Assembly: GCF_018403325.1 (NCBI RefSeq)
Contig: NZ_BOSL01000009.1
Span: 124,001 to 188,000 of the forward strand
Source: Paenibacillus vini
GTDB taxonomy: Bacteria; Bacillota; Bacilli; Paenibacillales; Paenibacillaceae
Length of the DNA: 64,000 nucleotides
Direction: 5' to 3'
In this document: positions 8,063 to 18,903 of the stretch, in pieces
How the letters are laid out: each line of letters begins with the position of its first letter
How positions within the stretch are numbered: the first letter of the stretch is position 1
The notes under the pieces: generated by a model
The model's database searches: none
Seen by the model: the letters and a program-made list of their open reading frames with translations, nothing else
Told to the model about the DNA's origin: nothing
Position numbers and translations under genes: made by a program

Positions 8063-8641
8063 GTGTCAAAAATTATCGATTCCTGGAGGGTTTTCATTGC
8101 GGTACCCCTTCCTAAATCCATAAAGGAGGCATTATCTGCTTGGACTGAACCGCGCAAAAGCGATCTGGCCTTCTCGAAATGGGTTCATCCTTCGGACTAT
8201 CATATTACCGTCCAATTTCTCGGAGATATATCGCCGACCCGGATCAATGACCTTCAAGCAAACCTGGAAAGCATTACGGCGGGCCAAAAAGCATTTCAAT
8301 TAAATGCCAGGAAAGTAGGATTTTTTGGACGTGCTTCGAACCCCCGAGTTCTTTGGGCAGGGGTGGAAGGGGACATGGAACATCTTAAGTCACTGCAGAG
8401 CGCCGTGGCGGAGGGCAACCGGAAACTGGGCTTTATCCCGGAGGACCGTCCTTATAGCCCGCATATCACTCTGGCGCGAAAATATGCTGAAGATCGCCGC
8501 CTCTCGCCGGAGCAATTAGCCGGAACCGGATCCCCTCCCGAATTCGGAAGCTGGACCGCAGACGCCATCGTCGTTTACCGAACTCGGATGAATAAAGCGC
8601 CTATGTATGAAGAAGTGGGTAGAATTTCACTTTTATCATAG
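8063..8641 (+). CDS. thpR: RNA 2',3'-cyclic phosphodiesterase (2'-5' RNA ligase family)
   Basis: A roughly 192-residue member of the 2H phosphoesterase superfamily that opens 2',3'-cyclic phosphates on RNA. Both catalytic motifs are present about 90 residues apart: HITV in DYHITVQFLGDI and HITL in SPHITLARK, with the usual early WRVFIAVPLP strand. Start uncertain: GTG 8063 is 8 bases from GAGG and is preferred; ATG 8057 is only 2 bases away. It is divergent from the chemoreceptor gene and ends in a small terminator. Confidence 0.88.
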   Translation: MSKIIDSWRVFIAVPLPKSIKEALSAWTEPRKSDLAFSKWVHPSDYHITVQFLGDISPTRINDLQANLESITAGQKAFQLNARKVGFFGRASNPRVLWAGVEGDMEHLKSLQSAVAEGNRKLGFIPEDRPYSPHITLARKYAEDRRLSPEQLAGTGSPPEFGSWTADAIVVYRTRMNKAPMYEEVGRISLLS

Positions 8642-8652
8642 TAATAATCTTG

Positions 8653-8682
8653 AGTCTTCCGTCCTTCGGAAGGCTTATTTTG
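8653..8682 (+). terminator. Intrinsic terminator after thpR
   Basis: Stem AGTCTTCCG / CGGAAGGCT (one G-T pair), 5-base loop, then TATTTTGTT. Confidence 0.6.
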
Positions 8683-8816
8683 TTGAAAAAAACATTTTTT
8701 TGTTATTCAAACGTCTTTTTTTCGGTTACATAGATGAAAGAATATATCATCATGCGTAAAGTTCTTCGGAAAGAAGAGCCATTTACTAGAGAGAAATGTC
8801 GGGTAGGAGGTCTATT

Positions 8817-9644
8817 ATGTATATTTTTCGGCAAAGCCGTTACGTCGCGCTCCTAATAGGAGCCATTTTGGTTAGTCTTGGTGCGATTTGTCTGCTTCAG
8901 CAAAACTTGGGGAAGGAGAGAACAGGGAACCGCAATCTTTCTGCAATGCCTGCGAATCCCGAAACAAAACTTATCATCTCCGCATCTCCGTTGCAGCAGC
9001 ATCATGCGATATCGATCCAGGGAGAGAGGCTTGGCAAGCCGATCCTCCCGAATTTAACGACTCTTGAAATAAAAATCCAGCAAACTGATTTCGGCATAAG
9101 CCGCTCGGAGCATAATGAACTGCTGGCAGAGCAGATTTGGCTGCGCAAACAGGCGCTTGAGCCAAAAATAACGGAGCCTGCTCCCCCGGACAAGAACCAT
9201 CCCCCCGACCAATTATTCTTCACGCGCACAAAGCTGCTAAACCATGAAGACAAGGAAGACGCTACATGGAGCTACGCTTTGGGCGAGGAAGAACTGCTTC
9301 TCCTCCAAAAAATCGTTATGGCGGAAGCAGAGGGCGAACCGTACGAAGGCAAGGTGGCAGTCGCCAACGTTGTCTTAAACCGGCTGCGGTCCGCTAATTA
9401 TCCCGATACCATAAAGGAAGTTATATATCAAAAATCTCAATTCAGCCCTGTTCGGAACGGAAGATTAAAGAGAGTTAGCCCGAATGAGGACACGATTCAT
9501 GCCGTGAATGAGGCATTGAACGGACGAAGAGAGGTATCGGACGATACCTATTATTTCTTGTCGCTGAAACTGGCTAAAGATCTCACAATTGCCCGGACAA
9601 AGGATAAAGCGAAAGTAATCGGAAATCATACTTTTTATAAATAG
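8817..9644 (+). CDS. SleB/CwlJ-like cell-wall hydrolase
   Basis: A 275-residue exported or membrane-anchored muralytic enzyme. An N-terminal hydrophobic segment (YVALLIGAILVSLGAICLL) is a signal anchor; a roughly 140-residue linker follows; the last 120 residues are the Hydrolase_2 domain of spore-cortex-lytic enzymes SleB and CwlJ, with the conserved Glu in KIVMAEAEGEPYEGKVAVA and the closing HTFYK. There is no SleB-type peptidoglycan-binding repeat at the N-terminus, so it is closer to vegetative or CwlJ/YkvT-like proteins. The start ATG is 6 bases after GTAGGAGG; an in-frame ATG seven codons upstream has no RBS. The 3' end overlaps the convergent next gene by 10 bases. Confidence 0.8.
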   Translation: MYIFRQSRYVALLIGAILVSLGAICLLQQNLGKERTGNRNLSAMPANPETKLIISASPLQQHHAISIQGERLGKPILPNLTTLEIKIQQTDFGISRSEHNELLAEQIWLRKQALEPKITEPAPPDKNHPPDQLFFTRTKLLNHEDKEDATWSYALGEEELLLLQKIVMAEAEGEPYEGKVAVANVVLNRLRSANYPDTIKEVIYQKSQFSPVRNGRLKRVSPNEDTIHAVNEALNGRREVSDDTYYFLSLKLAKDLTIARTKDKAKVIGNHTFYK

Positions 9645-10831
9645 TCATGGTAATTTACCGCTTGGCCTACCGCCTGTCTGCTCAGTTCCAGAGCAAGCGA
9701 GGATTCCGCGGGGTCTTCCAGCAGATCGGCGATATTTCTGGCGCAAAGGTCAGGTCGGTAAAAGGAAGTGTCCGGACTTCGACGGAGCTCGGTATAACTG
9801 CCGGTGTAAGCTGTGCGGTCACTGCTTATTTTGGCGAACCAGAAATCCAAAATTTCTGTGGAGGTCAGTTCATTTCCGCAACCTATTTTTATAAAATAAT
9901 CGCGGTTCTTATCCTCCTGGCCGGGAATGCATTCATAGAACAGCATAGGTATACCCTTGGCCAACCCTTCCGTACAAGTCATACCACCGGGTTTGGTAAT
10001 TAGCAGATCAGAGGCGTCCATCCATTTGCTGATTTCACGGGTGTAGGCAAGCACCCTGATATTGGAGTGCTGAAGCCCGGGATGATTACGCAGTTTAGCT
10101 ACCAGCTTCTCGTTGCTGCCCATGCAGCAGACAATTTGGACATTCTTTTTCCATTGAGATAATCTTTCGATTAACTCATCTTTCAGAATGCCCCAACCGC
10201 CGCCCATAATGAGCACGGTCGGGATATTTTTGAGTCCCAGCTCGCGCCTTACGGAAGCTTTGTCCTGCCGGATCCAGAATTCGGGATGAACGGGAATGCC
10301 GGAAACCTGAATGGCTGCCGGTTTTACACCGCGTTGGATGAGCAGGCTCCGGACTTCGGGAGTTGAGACAAAATAGCGGTCAACTTCCGGACTGATCCAT
10401 GATCCATGGGCATCATAATCCGTAATCAGCGTATACAGAGGAACATCCAGCCCTGAAGCCTTCAGCCTCGATATTATGGCGCCGGGAATCGGGTGCGTAC
10501 AAATAATCAAGTCCGGCTCCATCTGCCCGATCACCCCGGCGGCATGATTATAAAACAATTTATGGAGCGCCAGCCGGGTAAGCCGTCCGACCGGCTTTTC
10601 GTATTTTTTGCGATAAAAAAGGCCTACCAGCGCAGGGCTAGTCGTTACTGTGATCCGGTAAGCGGATAGAATCCAGGGGGCAAGCGTAGGATTCAGCACC
10701 GATCCGAGCTCCAGCACCTTGGCCTGTATATGCGGATCTACTTTCTGCAATCCGGCCGCAAGCGCATGAGCCGCCTGGGTATGGCCGCTGCCAAACCCTT
10801 CCGATAGGATCAGCACTCTTTTGAACGGCAT
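9635..10831 (-). CDS. UgtP/MGDG-synthase-type glycosyltransferase (GT28)
   Basis: A 398-residue peripheral membrane glycosyltransferase with two Rossmann-like halves. The N-terminal half has the MGDG-synthase motif (LSEGFGSGHTQAAHAL); the C-terminal half has GT28 nucleotide-sugar features (IMGGGWG, then LLITKPGGMTCTEGLAKGIP and PGQEDKNRDYF). Relatives add glucose or galactose to diacylglycerol or act like MurG. The likely role is glycolipid synthesis, possibly the lipoteichoic acid anchor, but the sugar and acceptor cannot be read from sequence. AAAGGGTGAT precedes the ATG. Confidence 0.85.
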   Translation of the reverse strand: MPFKRVLILSEGFGSGHTQAAHALAAGLQKVDPHIQAKVLELGSVLNPTLAPWILSAYRITVTTSPALVGLFYRKKYEKPVGRLTRLALHKLFYNHAAGVIGQMEPDLIICTHPIPGAIISRLKASGLDVPLYTLITDYDAHGSWISPEVDRYFVSTPEVRSLLIQRGVKPAAIQVSGIPVHPEFWIRQDKASVRRELGLKNIPTVLIMGGGWGILKDELIERLSQWKKNVQIVCCMGSNEKLVAKLRNHPGLQHSNIRVLAYTREISKWMDASDLLITKPGGMTCTEGLAKGIPMLFYECIPGQEDKNRDYFIKIGCGNELTSTEILDFWFAKISSDRTAYTGSYTELRRSPDTSFYRPDLCARNIADLLEDPAESSLALELSRQAVGQAVNYHDYL

Positions 10832-11050
10832 AAGATCACCCTTTTCATAATCTGAAATTGCGAAGAGATTATTTCACTCGTAACTTCAGTTTATTTTTTT
10901 TACGGCTTGGAAAAAAGAGCCTGCGGACTGGTCTGAAGCTGGACTTTAGTCGGGGCGCCCTTCTAATGAAGTATGATGTAAGTCACTTTGAAATTTCCTG
11001 AAAAAACATCTTGCAAAGTGGAATTAGACGTGATAAAGTGTTGATTGACC

Positions 11051-11079
11051 AAATGACCGAAATTGAATTTTAGTCATTT
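11051..11079. promoter_or_regulatory. Inverted repeat upstream of tetR-type gene, candidate operator
   Basis: AAATGAC and GTCATTT, perfect 7-base arms with a 15-base spacer, 42 bases before the TetR-family start. Position and symmetry suit autoregulation; no family consensus was matched. Confidence 0.45.
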
Positions 11080-11120
11080 TCTTGAGAGCAAGGCATTTGA
11101 CGTAAAAGGAGGTGCTCGAA

Positions 11121-11699
11121 ATGGCTGTGGTAGATCGCCGCAAACAAGTCATCGAGGCAGCGGAGAAATCCTTCGCGTTGTTCGGATATAAGGCAACGAC
11201 GATGGACCACGTGGCGAAGATCGCTAATGTTGCCAAGGGGACGATCTACACATTTTTCACTAACAAGGAGGAGCTCTTTGACGAGATTCTCCGCTCGGTC
11301 ATCCTGGATATGAAGCGGATTGCGGAACGGGAAGTCCGGGAAGACAGACCTTTTTTCGAAAACCTGTATCAAAGTATGGATTCGCTGCTTGAATACAGAG
11401 CCGAGCATGAGCTGTTGATCAAACTGTTTCAGGAGGTCCGTGATTTTGGGACACCGCAGGCCCGGGAGGGGCTGGAGAAGATTGAACATGCGATTCTGGG
11501 CTATTTGGAAAAGCAAGTGGATCGCGCGGCGGGGCGAGGGGAGATTAACGGTCTTGATCCGAAGGTTGTCTCATTTGTCCTCTTAAAGCTTTACATCGCG
11601 TTGACGTCGGATTGGAACAAGATTCACGATCCTTTGAGCAAAGAGCAGATCAAGGAGTTTACTCGCCGATTTTTGTCGGGTGGTCTTTCACTGGCATAG
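11121..11699 (+). CDS. TetR-family transcriptional regulator
   Basis: A 192-residue repressor-type protein. Residues about 5-52 are the TetR helix-turn-helix: QVIEAAEKSFALFGYKATTM, then VAKIANVAKGTIYTFFTNKEELF. The remaining all-helical part is the ligand and dimer domain. AAAGGAGGT is 7 bases before the ATG. Sitting 78 bases upstream of the large YhgE/Pip gene in the same direction, it probably controls that gene and itself; in several Firmicutes YhgE/Pip genes are paired with TetR regulators. Confidence 0.9.
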   Translation: MAVVDRRKQVIEAAEKSFALFGYKATTMDHVAKIANVAKGTIYTFFTNKEELFDEILRSVILDMKRIAEREVREDRPFFENLYQSMDSLLEYRAEHELLIKLFQEVRDFGTPQAREGLEKIEHAILGYLEKQVDRAAGRGEINGLDPKVVSFVLLKLYIALTSDWNKIHDPLSKEQIKEFTRRFLSGGLSLA

Positions 11700-11777
11700 G
11701 ACCCGGGCCTTGAAGGAGCCTGGACTGCAAAAAAAATAGAAATTAGACATCAGAGGATACAAGGAGAGAAAACGAAT

Positions 11778-13958
11778 ATGAAATCAATGTCGGTGTTTTT
11801 CAAGGACTTGGCTGCATCCTTCAAAAAGCCAAAAGTAATTATCCCGATTATCGTCGTACTGTTTATTCCCGTGCTGTATAGCGGAATGTTCCTGGCGGCG
11901 TTTTGGGATCCTTACGGCAAAATGGATGAGATTCCCGTTGCGGTAGTTAATCAGGACACGGGCGCTGAATATGAAGGGAAATCGCTTCAGGTCGGTAAGG
12001 AACTGGTGGAAGAGTTGAAGAAGGGAAATGACTTTTCGTGGCGGTTCGTTACCCGTGAAGAAGCGGAAAAAGGGATGGACTCCAATGAGTATTACATGAC
12101 GATTGTAATTCCGGATAACTTCTCTTCGCAGGCAACGACGCTGATGGATGAAAATCCTCAGCCGGCACAAATCATTTATGAACCAAACGAAGGCTATAAC
12201 TTCCTGGCTGCCCAAATCGGCGGTACGGCGGTAAAAGAAATCAAGGCTAAAGTTTCCGCTAAAGTAACGGAAGCCTATACGGAAACCCTGTTCGATCAGG
12301 TTGAGAAAATTTCCGGCGGCTTGAACGATGCAGGCGACGGTGCAAGCACCATTAATGATGGAGCTGTTCAACTCGATACAGGCGCTAAAACATTGAAAGA
12401 GAACCTTGCCAAGCTGGCGGCCGGTACAATCGAACTCAGTAACGGCATCGCTCCGCTTCAAGAAGGAGCCAGCTCGCTTAGTAAGGGAGCTGCGGATCTG
12501 AAGACCGGGGCATCTACATTGGCAAGTGGTCTAAATCAATTGTCCGCAGCGGAAAAACAACTGGAAAGCGGAGCTGTAAAAGCCCATGAGGGCGGCGTGC
12601 AGTTGAAAAATGGATTGGATGCTTCCGTTCAAGGAGCCGATAAGCTTCAAGCGGGTCTCACCGCTTCTGAAGAAGGCAGCTCCAAACTGGTAACGGGCCT
12701 CGAGTCATCGCTTCAAGGCAGCACTAAAGTGGCTGAAGGAGCGAAAGGGGTGGCCCAAGGCTTGGAGCAGCTTACTAAAGCAAGCCCTGAGCTGGCGGAA
12801 AATCCGACTGTTCAGCAACTGCTCGCAGCCAGCAAAGCTGTGGCTCAAGGCAGCGAACAATTGCAGCAAGGCCAACAGCAGCTGCTGCAAGGCAGCAAGG
12901 ATTTACACAGCGCTCAACAGCAATTGCTGCAAGGCAGCCAGCAGTTGGCGCAAGGACAGAAGCAACTCGCCCAAGGTGCTACCCAGTTGACCGCAGGCCA
13001 AGAGCAATTGGCTGGCGGGCTGAAGCAATTCGGCGGTAAATTGGCCGAAGCGGCAACAGGCGGCGAACAGCTGGCAGCCGGTGCAGGCAAGCTGAGCACG
13101 GGTGCCAAGCAAATCGAAGGCGGCATGGGCCAAGTGTCCGGCGGCGTGCAAACTCTGGCTGACGGTTCCAAGCAATTGGATGCAGGAGCAGGCGAGCTCA
13201 AGAACGGAATGGATAAACTGACTGAAGGCTCCGGAGAGCTGGCAAGCAAGCTGAATGAAGCTGCCGATCAAACTTCCGGTGTTAAGAAGTCCGATAAGCT
13301 TGTAAATATGTATGCCCAACCTGTTGAAGTAAACGAGCAAAAAGTGAACGAAGTGCCGAACTATGGTACAGGTTTCGCTCCTTACTTCCTGTCCCTCGGT
13401 CTGTTCGTCGGAGCGTTGATCTCGACGCTGGTCGTTCCGCTTCGCGGAACTTCGGTAGAGGGCGCCACCGGTTGGAACCGGTTTGTCAGCCGGGCCCTTG
13501 CGTTTACCGGCATGAGCTTGGTACAATCGCTGCTCGCATCAGGACTGACTCTGTATGGCTTGGGACTTAAAGTTCAAAGCGTTCCAATGTTCTATCTGTT
13601 CAGCTTCATTACTAGCTTGTGCTTTATGTTTATCATTCAGGCTTTGGTCACATGGCTTGAGAATCCGGGCCGCTTCCTGGCGATCCTGATTCTGATCTTC
13701 CAATTGACCACAAGTGCAGGAACATTCCCGCTGGAATTGATCCCTAACTGGATGAAAGCCTTCAACCCGATTCTTCCAATGACGTACAGCGTCAGCGGCT
13801 ACAAAGCGGTTGTTTCTACGGGCGATTTCAGTCACGCTTGGCAGCAGCTTGGCGTACTGGCCGGCTTCGGCGTCGTCTTCCTGGCGATTACGCTTCTCTA
13901 CTTCGCCACGCATAAACACAGTGAGGATGTAAGCGCGGAGGCGAGTCTGAACGCCTAA
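11778..13958 (+). CDS. YhgE/Pip family membrane protein with heptad-like repeat ectodomain
   Basis: A 726-residue protein of the YhgE/Pip (phage infection protein) family, with an ABC-2-like membrane domain. One membrane helix lies near residues 21-42; the extracytoplasmic part starts with the family segment PVAVVNQDTGAEYEGKSLQVG; about residues 190-500 are a long run of degenerate LxxGxxxLxxG repeats (for example QGSEQLQQGQQQLLQGSKDL) likely to form a rod; five to six membrane helices follow (from about 530). Lactococcal Pip is a phage receptor, while other members affect membrane stress or secretion. Substrate and role here are unknown. TetR partner upstream, terminator downstream. Confidence 0.85.
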   Translation: MKSMSVFFKDLAASFKKPKVIIPIIVVLFIPVLYSGMFLAAFWDPYGKMDEIPVAVVNQDTGAEYEGKSLQVGKELVEELKKGNDFSWRFVTREEAEKGMDSNEYYMTIVIPDNFSSQATTLMDENPQPAQIIYEPNEGYNFLAAQIGGTAVKEIKAKVSAKVTEAYTETLFDQVEKISGGLNDAGDGASTINDGAVQLDTGAKTLKENLAKLAAGTIELSNGIAPLQEGASSLSKGAADLKTGASTLASGLNQLSAAEKQLESGAVKAHEGGVQLKNGLDASVQGADKLQAGLTASEEGSSKLVTGLESSLQGSTKVAEGAKGVAQGLEQLTKASPELAENPTVQQLLAASKAVAQGSEQLQQGQQQLLQGSKDLHSAQQQLLQGSQQLAQGQKQLAQGATQLTAGQEQLAGGLKQFGGKLAEAATGGEQLAAGAGKLSTGAKQIEGGMGQVSGGVQTLADGSKQLDAGAGELKNGMDKLTEGSGELASKLNEAADQTSGVKKSDKLVNMYAQPVEVNEQKVNEVPNYGTGFAPYFLSLGLFVGALISTLVVPLRGTSVEGATGWNRFVSRALAFTGMSLVQSLLASGLTLYGLGLKVQSVPMFYLFSFITSLCFMFIIQALVTWLENPGRFLAILILIFQLTTSAGTFPLELIPNWMKAFNPILPMTYSVSGYKAVVSTGDFSHAWQQLGVLAGFGVVFLAITLLYFATHKHSEDVSAEASLNA

Positions 13959-13989
13959 GCTTAAGCTTAAGAAATTCATAGTTTAATCT

Positions 13990-14036
13990 AAGAACCTGCA
14001 AGACCTCTTAATGAGGTTTTGCAGGTTCTTTTTTTT
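13990..14036 (+). terminator. Intrinsic terminator after YhgE/Pip gene
   Basis: An 18-base near-perfect stem (AAGAACCTGCAAGACCTC with GAGGTTTTGCAGGTTCTT, one mismatch or wobble) and eight T. Confidence 0.9.
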
Positions 14037-14072
14037 GAAGTCTATTTCTTTGTAAAAACTTTTTAAGCATTT

Positions 14073-14101
14073 GTGCAAAAGAAAGAGAAAATAGTGCAAA
14101 A
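14073..14101. promoter_or_regulatory. Direct repeat GTGCAAAA x2 upstream of gltB
   Basis: GTGCAAAA at 14073-14080 and 14094-14101, exactly 21 bases (two helical turns) apart, upstream of a TAGAAT -10-like hexamer near 14123. This could be an activator site for the glutamate synthase gene; GltC is the known activator in B. subtilis, but I could not match its consensus. Confidence 0.3.
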
Positions 14102-14195
14102 ACAGCGGACGCGTTTTCCGGTAGAATAAAAATACTAAATAAAACCCGTTGTTTATAAGGTGACTCACTTTATTTATAGAAAGGTTGCGCTGAAT

Positions 14196-17100
14196 ATGAA
14201 GCACACAATGATACCACAAAAGCAGGGACTATACGATCCTGCCTTAGAAAAAGACGCCTGCGGGATGGGGTTTGTAGCCCATATTAAAGGCAAGGCTTCG
14301 CATGAGATCGTCAGCCAGGCGCTTACGATGTTGAGCAATATGGAGCATCGCGGAGGGCAGGGAAGTGAACCGAATTCCGGTGACGGCGCAGGTATATTAC
14401 TGCAAATCCCGCACCGCTTTTTGGCCGCGGAAACAGAGAAACTCGGGTACATTCTTCCGGAAGCCGGGCAGTACGGAGTAGGGATGCTGTTTATGCCGCA
14501 TGACGATGCACTTCGTAGCGAACAAGAGGCCGAATTGACGCGGATCGTGGAAGAAGAGGGGCAGACCGTGCTCGGTTTTCGGACCGTTCCGACACGGGAC
14601 GATATGCTAGGGAAATCGGCTAGAGAGGCCAAACCTTTCGTAAGGCAAGTATTTATTAGCCGCAGCAATAATCTGGTGAATGACCTGGATTTTGAACGGA
14701 AGCTATACGTCATCCGGCGCCGGGCGGAGCTGGCTATCCGTTATGGCGGTGCGGAAGGAGGGGATGCTTTTTACGTGTCCAGCATGTCCTGCCGTAAAGT
14801 CGTATATAAAGGAATGCTTACGACGGAGCAGGTCGGCCAGTTCTATGTCGATCTGAAAGAGGAGAGTCTGGAATCGGCCATCGCCCTGGTTCACTCGCGC
14901 TTCAGTACGAATACGTTCCCGAGCTGGGAACGGGCGCATCCGTACCGCTTCATGATTCATAATGGTGAAATCAATACGTTGCGCGGCAACGTGAACTGGA
15001 TGCATGCCCGGCAGGCGCTGTTCGAAACGGAAGCCTTCGGCAGCGATCTTGAAAAGGTGAAGCCGGTCATTAATCCGGACGGTTCCGATACCGCCATGTT
15101 CGACAATACGTTTGAGTTTCTGTATCTGAGCGGCCGTTCTCTCCCGCATGTCGCCATGATGATGGTGCCGGAGCCATGGAACAACCATGCCGAAATGGAT
15201 GAGGACAAAAAGGCATTCTATGAATATCATAGCTCATTGATGGAGCCGTGGGACGGGCCGGCGGCGATGGGCTTCACCGACGGGATTCAGATCGGAGCGA
15301 TGCTTGACCGGAACGGACTCAGACCTGCCCGTTATTACGTGACCAAGGACGATCTCATCGTACTTTCCTCCGAGGTAGGCGTACTGGACATTCCTGCGGA
15401 AGATGTTCTGTATAAGGATCGGTTGCGACCTGGACGCATGCTCCTCGTCGATACGAAAGAAGGACGGATCGTTTCGGACGAGGAGGTTAAAGCGTCGATC
15501 GCCAAGGAAAATCCGTACCGCGAGTGGCTGGAAGAGCACCGGATCTTGCTTGAAGATCTTCCGGAAGCTCCGGAGCTTCCGGAGGAGCAGCTTGAGAATA
15601 TTGTGCATCGACAGATGGCATTCGGATACAGTTTTGAGGATTTGCGCAAAGTGCTTGAGCCGATGGCACTGACGGGCGAGGAAGGTCTCGTCTCCATGGG
15701 ATACGATGCTCCGCTCGCCGTACTGTCGGACCGGCCGCAACGGCTTTACAACTACTTCAAGCAAATGTTCGCCCAGGTGACGAACCCGCCGATGGATGCG
15801 ATCCGTGAGGAACTCGTAACCTCCACGGCGACCATGATCGGACCGGAACGGAATCTTCTGTTGCCGGAGCCGGAGAGCTGCCGTCAAATTCGGCTAGAAT
15901 CTCCGATTCTCTCGAATGAGGATTTGGCCAAACTTCGCCATATCCGCCGTCCGGGATTCAAGGCGACGACCCTTCCGATTCTGTTTCCGGCTGGGCAAGG
16001 TGCTGAAGGGCTCCGTCAGGCTCTGGATTCGCTATGCGAAGCGGCCGACCGCGTGATCACCAAAGGCCATAACCTTCTGATCTTGTCGGACCGCGGTGTC
16101 GATACCGAGAACGCTGCAATCCCTGCGCTGCTCGCTGTCTCTTCATTGCACCATCACTTGATCCGGGAAAAGACGCGCACGAAGGTCAGCATTTTGCTGG
16201 AGTCCGGCGAACCGCGGGAAGTGCATCATTTCGCGCTGCTGCTCGGATACGGCGTGAGCGCCGTAAATCCGTATCTTGCCTTCGAAACGCTGGCGGATAT
16301 GATCGATCAGGGCATGCTGCAAGGGATTTCGCCTCAAAAGGCAGTAAGTAACTTCATTAAGGCGGCTATGAAGGGCGTTGTGAAGACTTTGTCCAAAATG
16401 GGCATCTCCACGATCCAATCGTATCGGGGAGCGCAGATTTTTGAAGCTGTCGGCCTGCGGGAAGATTTTGTGGACCGCTACTTCACCTGGACGCCGTCCC
16501 GGATCGGAGGAATCGGTCTCGAGGGCGTAGCCAAGGAAACGCTGAGCGACCACTTCCGGGCTTTCTCTCAACAGGACGGCAACGACAAAGTGCTGGATTC
16601 GATCGGGGAATATCAGTGGCGCAGCGACGGAGAGGAGCATCTGTTCAATCCGCAAACCGTTCACTTGCTGCAGCAGTCGGTACGAACCGGAGATTATGGA
16701 CTATACAAAAAATTCTCATCCCTCGCTCAAGGGGAAAATGAAAAACACTTGACACTGCGTTCGCTGCTTGATCTGAAGCCGATCGGACCAAAGGTGCCGC
16801 TGGAAGAAGTGGAATCGGCCGCATCGATCATGCGCCGTTTCAAAACCGGGGCTATGTCCTTCGGATCTATTAGCAAAGAAGCGCATGAGACGATTGCCAT
16901 TGCGATGAACCGAATCGGCGGCAAGAGCAATACCGGTGAGGGGGGAGAGGATCCATCCCGTTATGTTCCTGACGCGAACGGCGATTTGCGTCGCAGCGCT
17001 ATCAAACAGGTTGCTTCGGGCCGGTTCGGGGTTACTTCCCACTATCTGGTTAATGCCGATGAAATCCAGATCAAAATGGCGCAGGGGGCTAAACCGGGTG

Positions 17101-18791
17101 AAGGCGGTCAGCTTCCGGGGAAGAAGGTTTACCCATGGATCGCCGAGGTTCGCGGTTCTACGCCGGGCGTGGGCCTGATTTCCCCGCCGCCGCATCATGA
17201 CATCTACTCAATTGAGGATTTGGCTGAATTAATCTTCGATCTTAAAAATGCAAACCCGAGGGCCCGCATCAACGTGAAGCTGGTATCCGAAGCGGGCGTC
17301 GGTACGATCGCAGCCGGCGTGGCCAAAGGGCGCGCAGACGTGATTCTTATCAGCGGCTACGACGGGGGAACCGGGGCATCGCCGCAAAGCTCGATCCGCC
17401 ATGCAGGTTTACCTTGGGAGCTTGGCCTTGCTGAGACGCATCAAACGCTGATGCTTAATAACCTGCGCGACCGGGTCGTGTTGGAGACGGACGGCAAAAT
17501 GCTCACCGGCCGGGATCTAGCGGTCGCGGCTCTGCTGGGCGCCGAGGAATACGGCTTCTCCACCGCACCGCTCGTCGCCGTCGGATGCATCATGATGCGG
17601 GTCTGCCAGCTGGATACCTGTCCGGTCGGCGTGGCGACGCAAAATCCGGAGCTGCGCAAAAATTTCATGGGCGATCCTCAGCATGTCGTCAATTTCATGA
17701 CCTTTGTCGCCGAAGATCTTCGCGAGTGGATGTCCGAGCTCGGCTTCCGCAGCCTGGAGGAAATGATCGGCCGTACCGATTGCCTGGATACGTTGAAAGC
17801 GATCGACCATTGGAAGAAACAAGGTGTCGATCTGGCTCCGTTGCTGCACATGCCGGAGGTACCGGAAGGAACCAGCCGGTACTGCACGCGGCAGCAAAAC
17901 CACGGCCTGGAAGAGACGCTGGATCTCACGCATCTTCTCGACCTGGCGGCTCCGGCGCTGGAGCGCGGCGAAGCCGTCGGCGCAGTGCTGCCGATCTGCA
18001 ACGTGAACCGGGCAACGGGTACGATCCTCGGCAGCGAAGTGACGCGCCTTTACGGAGCGGCCGGCTTGCCGGAGGATACGATCACGTTCCGGTTCGAGGG
18101 ATCGGCCGGGCAAAGCTTCGGCGCCTTCGTGCCAAGGGGCATGACGCTGTCGGTGGAGGGCGATGCCAATGACTACACCGGAAAAGGCTTGTCGGGCGGC
18201 AAGGTCATCGTGAAGCCATCGCCGCAGGCTACGTTTGCTGCCGAGGAGAACGTCATCGTCGGAAACACTTCGTTCTACGGTGCGACCGGCGGAGAAGCCT
18301 ACATTCGCGGCATCGCCGGCGAACGATTCGCGGTCCGGAACTCCGGCGCGAGCATCGTGGTCGAAGGGGTAGGCGACCACGGCTGCGAGTACATGACCGG
18401 CGGACGCGTCGTCGTCCTTGGCGGCACAGGCCGCAATTTCGCGGCCGGGATGTCCGGCGGCATCGCATATGTGCTCGATATGCAGGGGAACTTCGTGGGC
18501 CGCTGCAACCAGGGGATGGTGCTGCTGGAGCGGGTCGAAGACCGGGCCGAGGCCGACGAACTTCGGTCGCTGATCAGCCGCCATGTCCTGTACACGGAGA
18601 GCGCTGCCGGACGCCGCGTGCTGGACCACTGGAATGAGCTGCTGCCGAAATTCGTCCGCGTCATTCCAAAGGACTACAAGCGGATGCTGGAACAAATCCG
18701 CAAGGTGGAGAATGATGGCCTGCAGGGCGAGGCCGCCCTTCTCGCCGCGTTCGAAGCCAACACGCGCGAGCTGGCACGCTCGGGCAACTAA
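14196..18791 (+). CDS. gltB: Glutamate synthase, large subunit
   Basis: A roughly 1531-residue enzyme that converts glutamine plus 2-oxoglutarate to two glutamates. Order: class II glutaminase domain whose catalytic Cys is in [14 protein letters not shown] (residue about 23, exposed after removal of a short leader); central domain; FMN/2-oxoglutarate domain with [10 protein letters not shown] and the 3Fe-4S ligands C-x5-C-x4-C in [20 protein letters not shown]; and the C-terminal GXGXG beta-helix domain. The start at 14196 has AGAAAGG at 11 bases; the frame opens 12 codons earlier with no RBS. No gltD small subunit gene follows, and a terminator comes within 75 bases, so the electron-transfer partner must be elsewhere or the enzyme may be ferredoxin-dependent. 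Confidence 0.93.
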   Translation: MKHTMIPQKQGLYDPALEKDACGMGFVAHIKGKASHEIVSQALTMLSNMEHRGGQGSEPNSGDGAGILLQIPHRFLAAETEKLGYILPEAGQYGVGMLFMPHDDALRSEQEAELTRIVEEEGQTVLGFRTVPTRDDMLGKSAREAKPFVRQVFISRSNNLVNDLDFERKLYVIRRRAELAIRYGGAEGGDAFYVSSMSCRKVVYKGMLTTEQVGQFYVDLKEESLESAIALVHSRFSTNTFPSWERAHPYRFMIHNGEINTLRGNVNWMHARQALFETEAFGSDLEKVKPVINPDGSDTAMFDNTFEFLYLSGRSLPHVAMMMVPEPWNNHAEMDEDKKAFYEYHSSLMEPWDGPAAMGFTDGIQIGAMLDRNGLRPARYYVTKDDLIVLSSEVGVLDIPAEDVLYKDRLRPGRMLLVDTKEGRIVSDEEVKASIAKENPYREWLEEHRILLEDLPEAPELPEEQLENIVHRQMAFGYSFEDLRKVLEPMALTGEEGLVSMGYDAPLAVLSDRPQRLYNYFKQMFAQVTNPPMDAIREELVTSTATMIGPERNLLLPEPESCRQIRLESPILSNEDLAKLRHIRRPGFKATTLPILFPAGQGAEGLRQALDSLCEAADRVITKGHNLLILSDRGVDTENAAIPALLAVSSLHHHLIREKTRTKVSILLESGEPREVHHFALLLGYGVSAVNPYLAFETLADMIDQGMLQGISPQKAVSNFIKAAMKGVVKTLSKMGISTIQSYRGAQIFEAVGLREDFVDRYFTWTPSRIGGIGLEGVAKETLSDHFRAFSQQDGNDKVLDSIGEYQWRSDGEEHLFNPQTVHLLQQSVRTGDYGLYKKFSSLAQGENEKHLTLRSLLDLKPIGPKVPLEEVESAASIMRRFKTGAMSFGSISKEAHETIAIAMNRIGGKSNTGEGGEDPSRYVPDANGDLRRSAIKQVASGRFGVTSHYLVNADEIQIKMAQGAKPGEGGQLPGKKVYPWIAEVRGSTPGVGLISPPPHHDIYSIEDLAELIFDLKNANPRARINVKLVSEAGVGTIAAGVAKGRADVILISGYDGGTGASPQSSIRHAGLPWELGLAETHQTLMLNNLRDRVVLETDGKMLTGRDLAVAALLGAEEYGFSTAPLVAVGCIMMRVCQLDTCPVGVATQNPELRKNFMGDPQHVVNFMTFVAEDLREWMSELGFRSLEEMIGRTDCLDTLKAIDHWKKQGVDLAPLLHMPEVPEGTSRYCTRQQNHGLEETLDLTHLLDLAAPALERGEAVGAVLPICNVNRATGTILGSEVTRLYGAAGLPEDTITFRFEGSAGQSFGAFVPRGMTLSVEGDANDYTGKGLSGGKVIVKPSPQATFAAEENVIVGNTSFYGATGGEAYIRGIAGERFAVRNSGASIVVEGVGDHGCEYMTGGRVVVLGGTGRNFAAGMSGGIAYVLDMQGNFVGRCNQGMVLLERVEDRAEADELRSLISRHVLYTESAAGRRVLDHWNELLPKFVRVIPKDYKRMLEQIRKVENDGLQGEAALLAAFEANTRELARSGN

Positions 18792-18866
18792 AGCCACGCC
18801 GCAGCCATCGCCCCTGGTGGGCCCGCGCCCAGTGATGGCGGGCGCTCAGCGACTTCAGCAAAACAA

Positions 18867-18903
18867 GCGAGATCACAAATTTATGTGATCCCGCTTTTTT
18901 TTT
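18867..18903 (+). terminator. Intrinsic terminator after gltB
   Basis: Stem GCGAGATCACA / TGTGATCCCGC with one internal mismatch, 6-base loop, nine T. Confidence 0.85.
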
